This document shows, piece by piece, positions 62,701 to 64,000 of a stretch of DNA of 64,000 nt (positions are counted from its first letter, which is position 1; the number at the start of each line of letters is the position of its first letter). The notes beneath the pieces were generated by a model. That model made no database searches and was not told the DNA's origin. It saw only the letters and a list, made by a program, of their open reading frames with translations. Origin of the DNA: G965212025 sp965215765 (GTDB lineage: Bacteria; Pseudomonadota; Gammaproteobacteria; Poriferisulfidales; Oxydemutatoraceae). The stretch spans positions 372,001-436,000 of the forward strand of contig OZ244118.1 in the NCBI GenBank assembly GCA_965215765.1. Reading direction: 5' to 3'. The translations under genes and the position numbers were made by a program.

Positions 62701-64000
62701 GGCGTACGGAAACACGGGCGGCTTCACCAGCACCATAAAGGTTGTAGCCACGAACCGTTAAAAGGGGCGTACTTCCGCCTTCATGACGGACGCGCAACTT
62801 CTGCAACCAGTCCGCTCCCGCCATGAAGTAATCCGAGAGCGTCTCCTCAAAAAGCGCTCCACTTTCTACACGATAACCGATTCGCTCAGGCCCGCCCAAT
62901 GGAGGTTTCCAACGCAGCAACAAGGCAGACGGGGATTTCCACTGTGCCAACAGGCGCAAGGGTTTGCCAGGAGTCTCAAAGCCCCGCAGAACCGGCAACG
63001 TCCTGTAATCGCCGAAGGACCAGGTCTCGGCACTCCAGCCTGAGTACGTTGACCTCCCCGCACACGCCAGGCCAGGGGCGGTGGGGCAACGCAGTTGCTG
63101 CAGCGTCCGCAGAAAGTCTGATCCCCGTCCGGTGTCATCTGCCACAAAAGGTACGCTGCCGCCATCAACGCGAGGCAACTCTGCCTCATAGCTGTCGGCA
63201 ATGCCTCCCGGGCTGCTGCCGGCAAAGCTTCCATGCTGTCCGGTTCCGGATACCGACCCTGCCGCGTAGCTGTCGGTAATGCCTCCTGAACTGCTGCCGG
63301 CAAAGCTTCCATGCTGTCCGGCTCCGGATACCGACCCTGCCGCATAGCTGCGACTGACGGTGCCCTGATTGTCCGCCACAAGACCCGCGACCAGACCTTC
63401 CCCGGTCACAAAAGCTGTTGTGTAACTGTCAGTCACCGAGCCCCGGTTGTCTGCAACCAGACCGCCCGCCCGAACTGCTCCTGACACCGAGCCTCCGGCA
63501 TAGCTTGTGTCGATACTCCCGCCTGCCAGATTTCTCCCGACCAGGCCACCCGCGATTTGAGCTCCCGGCTCTGTCGTCAACTGAGCCGCGCAACCGTTGA
63601 TCGTGCCAGTGTTGATGCCGACGAGTCCTCCCGCCACTTGCCCGCCAAAAAGCGAGCCAGTTGCGCCGCTGTTCAGGATCCTTCCTCCCTCGTTCCTGCC
63701 CACCAGGGCTCCCACGTTGGTGCCTCCCCAAAGCTGCGTGTTCACCAGCACCACCTGTTGCAGCAACCCGCCCTGAAGCTGTGCAAACATGCCGACATCT
63801 TCCAGCGCATCAGAGCGCACCATTAAATGGAAAATCTGATAACCGGCACCATCAAGGGAACCGGAAAAATCAGCGACCGGCGCAAAGCCTTCTCCGGCTC
63901 GCCAGTCCCGGGATGGACCTGCCTCAATATCGCCTGCCAGTCGGTAGTGAGCTACAGGGGCAGAGCGAATGTCCTGCAATTGGCACAGCGTGGCAATCTG
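59753..64000 (-). CDS. Giant GLUG-repeat protein, copy 4 (C-terminal part; 5' end outside window)
   Basis: The frame is open from the right edge to the stop at 59753. It covers the end of the third GLUG header, GLUG block 3, FN3-like modules, GLUG block 4 (header near 62335), the terminal FN3-like run and the tail KEPEPALRLKVFLGGMVR. It is nearly identical to copy 3 along this length, far closer than either is to copy 2, pointing to recent duplication or gene conversion. One difference is a 78-bp unit duplicated at about 63190-63345. The tail lacks the 33-bp linker repeats of copy 2. The N-terminal protease region cannot be judged. Confidence 0.9.
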   Translation of the reverse strand, partial: QIATLCQLQDIRSAPVAHYRLAGDIEAGPSRDWRAGEGFAPVADFSGSLDGAGYQIFHLMVRSDALEDVGMFAQLQGGLLQQVVLVNTQLWGGTNVGALVGRNEGGRILNSGATGSLFGGQVAGGLVGINTGTINGCAAQLTTEPGAQIAGGLVGRNLAGGSIDTSYAGGSVSGAVRAGGLVADNRGSVTDSYTTAFVTGEGLVAGLVADNQGTVSRSYAAGSVSGAGQHGSFAGSSSGGITDSYAAGSVSGTGQHGSFAGSSPGGIADSYEAELPRVDGGSVPFVADDTGRGSDFLRTLQQLRCPTAPGLACAGRSTYSGWSAETWSFGDYRTLPVLRGFETPGKPLRLLAQWKSPSALLLRWKPPLGGPERIGYRVESGALFEETLSDYFMAGADWLQKLRVRHEGGSTPLLTVRGYNLYGAGEAARVSVRLLDVPGSLTDVRVIPGITTLRLSFTAPANDGYGRKPVNADYAAAAQALALRLAYRIRLYASGELTEERDITLGSPLSPVMVEFAELESASEYRLEAFAHNTVGSGSPSTIRAVTSFPGCVGKGLKSAQGDGSSDNPWQIGTLCQLQDVRSDLHAHYVQVADIDARSSREWSGGTGFHPIEPFSGTFDGAGRQISALHINRPETDTVGLFSRLAEDGIAKGVVLVDAWVKGKNSVGALVGFNDGTVMNSVVKSAQISGGRAGVNIGGLAGGNGGLLIDSGASAEVDGGRNVGGLVGYVKAKGRVVGSTVRTSQVRALESAGGLAGLALGAAILYSSADAAVHVSGEGRGNAGGLVGYSQESTILHCYATGSAIAVDGSRAGGLVGYSGSTIAYSYTDVSVSGDRRVGGLVGINAGFVHASHALGEVRGHSFTGGLVGSNIRRIQDSYAANRVVGGSDSTGSLAGYSAPGAVIERSYAPVSAQAALVGNGLTGGSSPRTLTQLRCPTTAGQRCAGATTYAGWEPEAWHFGSTRTLPLLRALIDIPATPVDLAVSWESQDHLRFTWAAGSSVLDYYELELAGTVREVTAPTFDFNGDFLAEFRKNKQESCPHPYRLRAVRGDVVGYPAAAYFYLPGLPGATTITELVPGQTTVRLMLAIIGHDDCASLADNALATSPDRATGSGFGYVVVVSAGGRSTKTFFPTGAFDAEIEITDLLPKRSYALQVYARNWVGDGEPAQAYENSGTFSTIAEPGRPSGLQPKWESADRVNLSWEAASSNGATIDSYRLFVDGKSHSVSGTATTYVLSDHVLAQLRKKHAGGEQIRYSLQAVNRAGAGAMSTATFTLLDILEGSLTMQLTSEAHNHVWVHLEYSGNDGYGRASHHADFATAVDEVPLDLKCRVQLLSYGELMEEKFVAIPIPGEAVKTKFAELQDGVAYEVRAFPRNSVAEASGVRRSISLAPPFQVQKEPEPALRLKVFLGGMVR
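63190..63345 (-). repeat. 78-bp tandem duplication of one GLUG unit in copy 4
   Basis: AGCTGTCGG recurs at 63190 and 63268; the two 78-bp units encode GSVSG(A/T)GQHGSFAGSS.. and differ by a few bases. Copies 2 and 3 have a single unit at the same place. Confidence 0.8.

Overview
The window looks like the chromosome of a Gram-negative proteobacterium, most likely Gammaproteobacteria in the broad sense (betaproteobacterial orders included). The evidence is a complete division and cell-wall (dcw) cluster in the classical order mraZ-rsmH-ftsL-ftsI-murE-murF-mraY-murD-ftsW-murG-murC-murB-ddl-ftsQ-ftsA-ftsZ, a meso-DAP type MurE, lipoproteins and an outer-membrane secretin. I cannot name the genus.

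Layout. (1) 1-3331, minus: 5' part of a giant secreted GLUG-repeat protein (copy 1), broken by a 4-bp frameshift next to a protease catalytic His codon. (2) 3757-5085, plus: a tyrosinase-fold protein that has lost four of its six copper-binding histidines. It is followed by a 0.9-kb array of ~183-bp hairpin-bearing repeats, part of which also lies inside the gene. (3) 6218-15389, plus: an eleven-gene, tightly overlapping operon for a type IVb pilus (accessory protein, lipoprotein secretin, assembly proteins, ATPase, platform protein, major pilin, minor pilins and a Cys-rich exported protein). No prepilin peptidase is present. (4) 15328-15999: a 337-bp tandem duplication across the convergent ends of the pilus operon and an acyl-CoA ligase (15901-17709, minus). 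(5) 17992-35628, plus: the dcw cluster, with a strong promoter before mraZ and start/stop overlaps at most junctions. lpxC does not follow ftsZ. (6) 36003-64000, minus: duplicated copies of a GLUG gene 3' end, then three giant GLUG genes in tandem (copy 2, 3629 aa; copy 3, 3495 aa; copy 4, cut by the window end). The intergenic spacers are repeat-rich and include a GxxExxY-family pseudogene.

The giant proteins share one design: a signal peptide with an unusually long N-region, a beta-sandwich pro-domain, a trypsin-like serine protease domain with recognisable His/Asp/Ser, four GLUG beta-helix blocks separated by fibronectin-type-III-like pairs, a C-terminal FN3-like run, an acidic/proline linker and a conserved tail ending LRLKVFLGG(L/M)VR. 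They are probably exported surface protease-adhesins. The locus shows many traces of recombination: unit-length GLUG duplications, a 33-bp tandem repeat, duplicated 3' ends lacking the rest of the gene, a slipped tetranucleotide and a missing promoter block ahead of copy 2. I regard this array as the most interesting system in the window: a candidate variable surface-protease family placed on both sides of a pilus operon and the essential dcw cluster.
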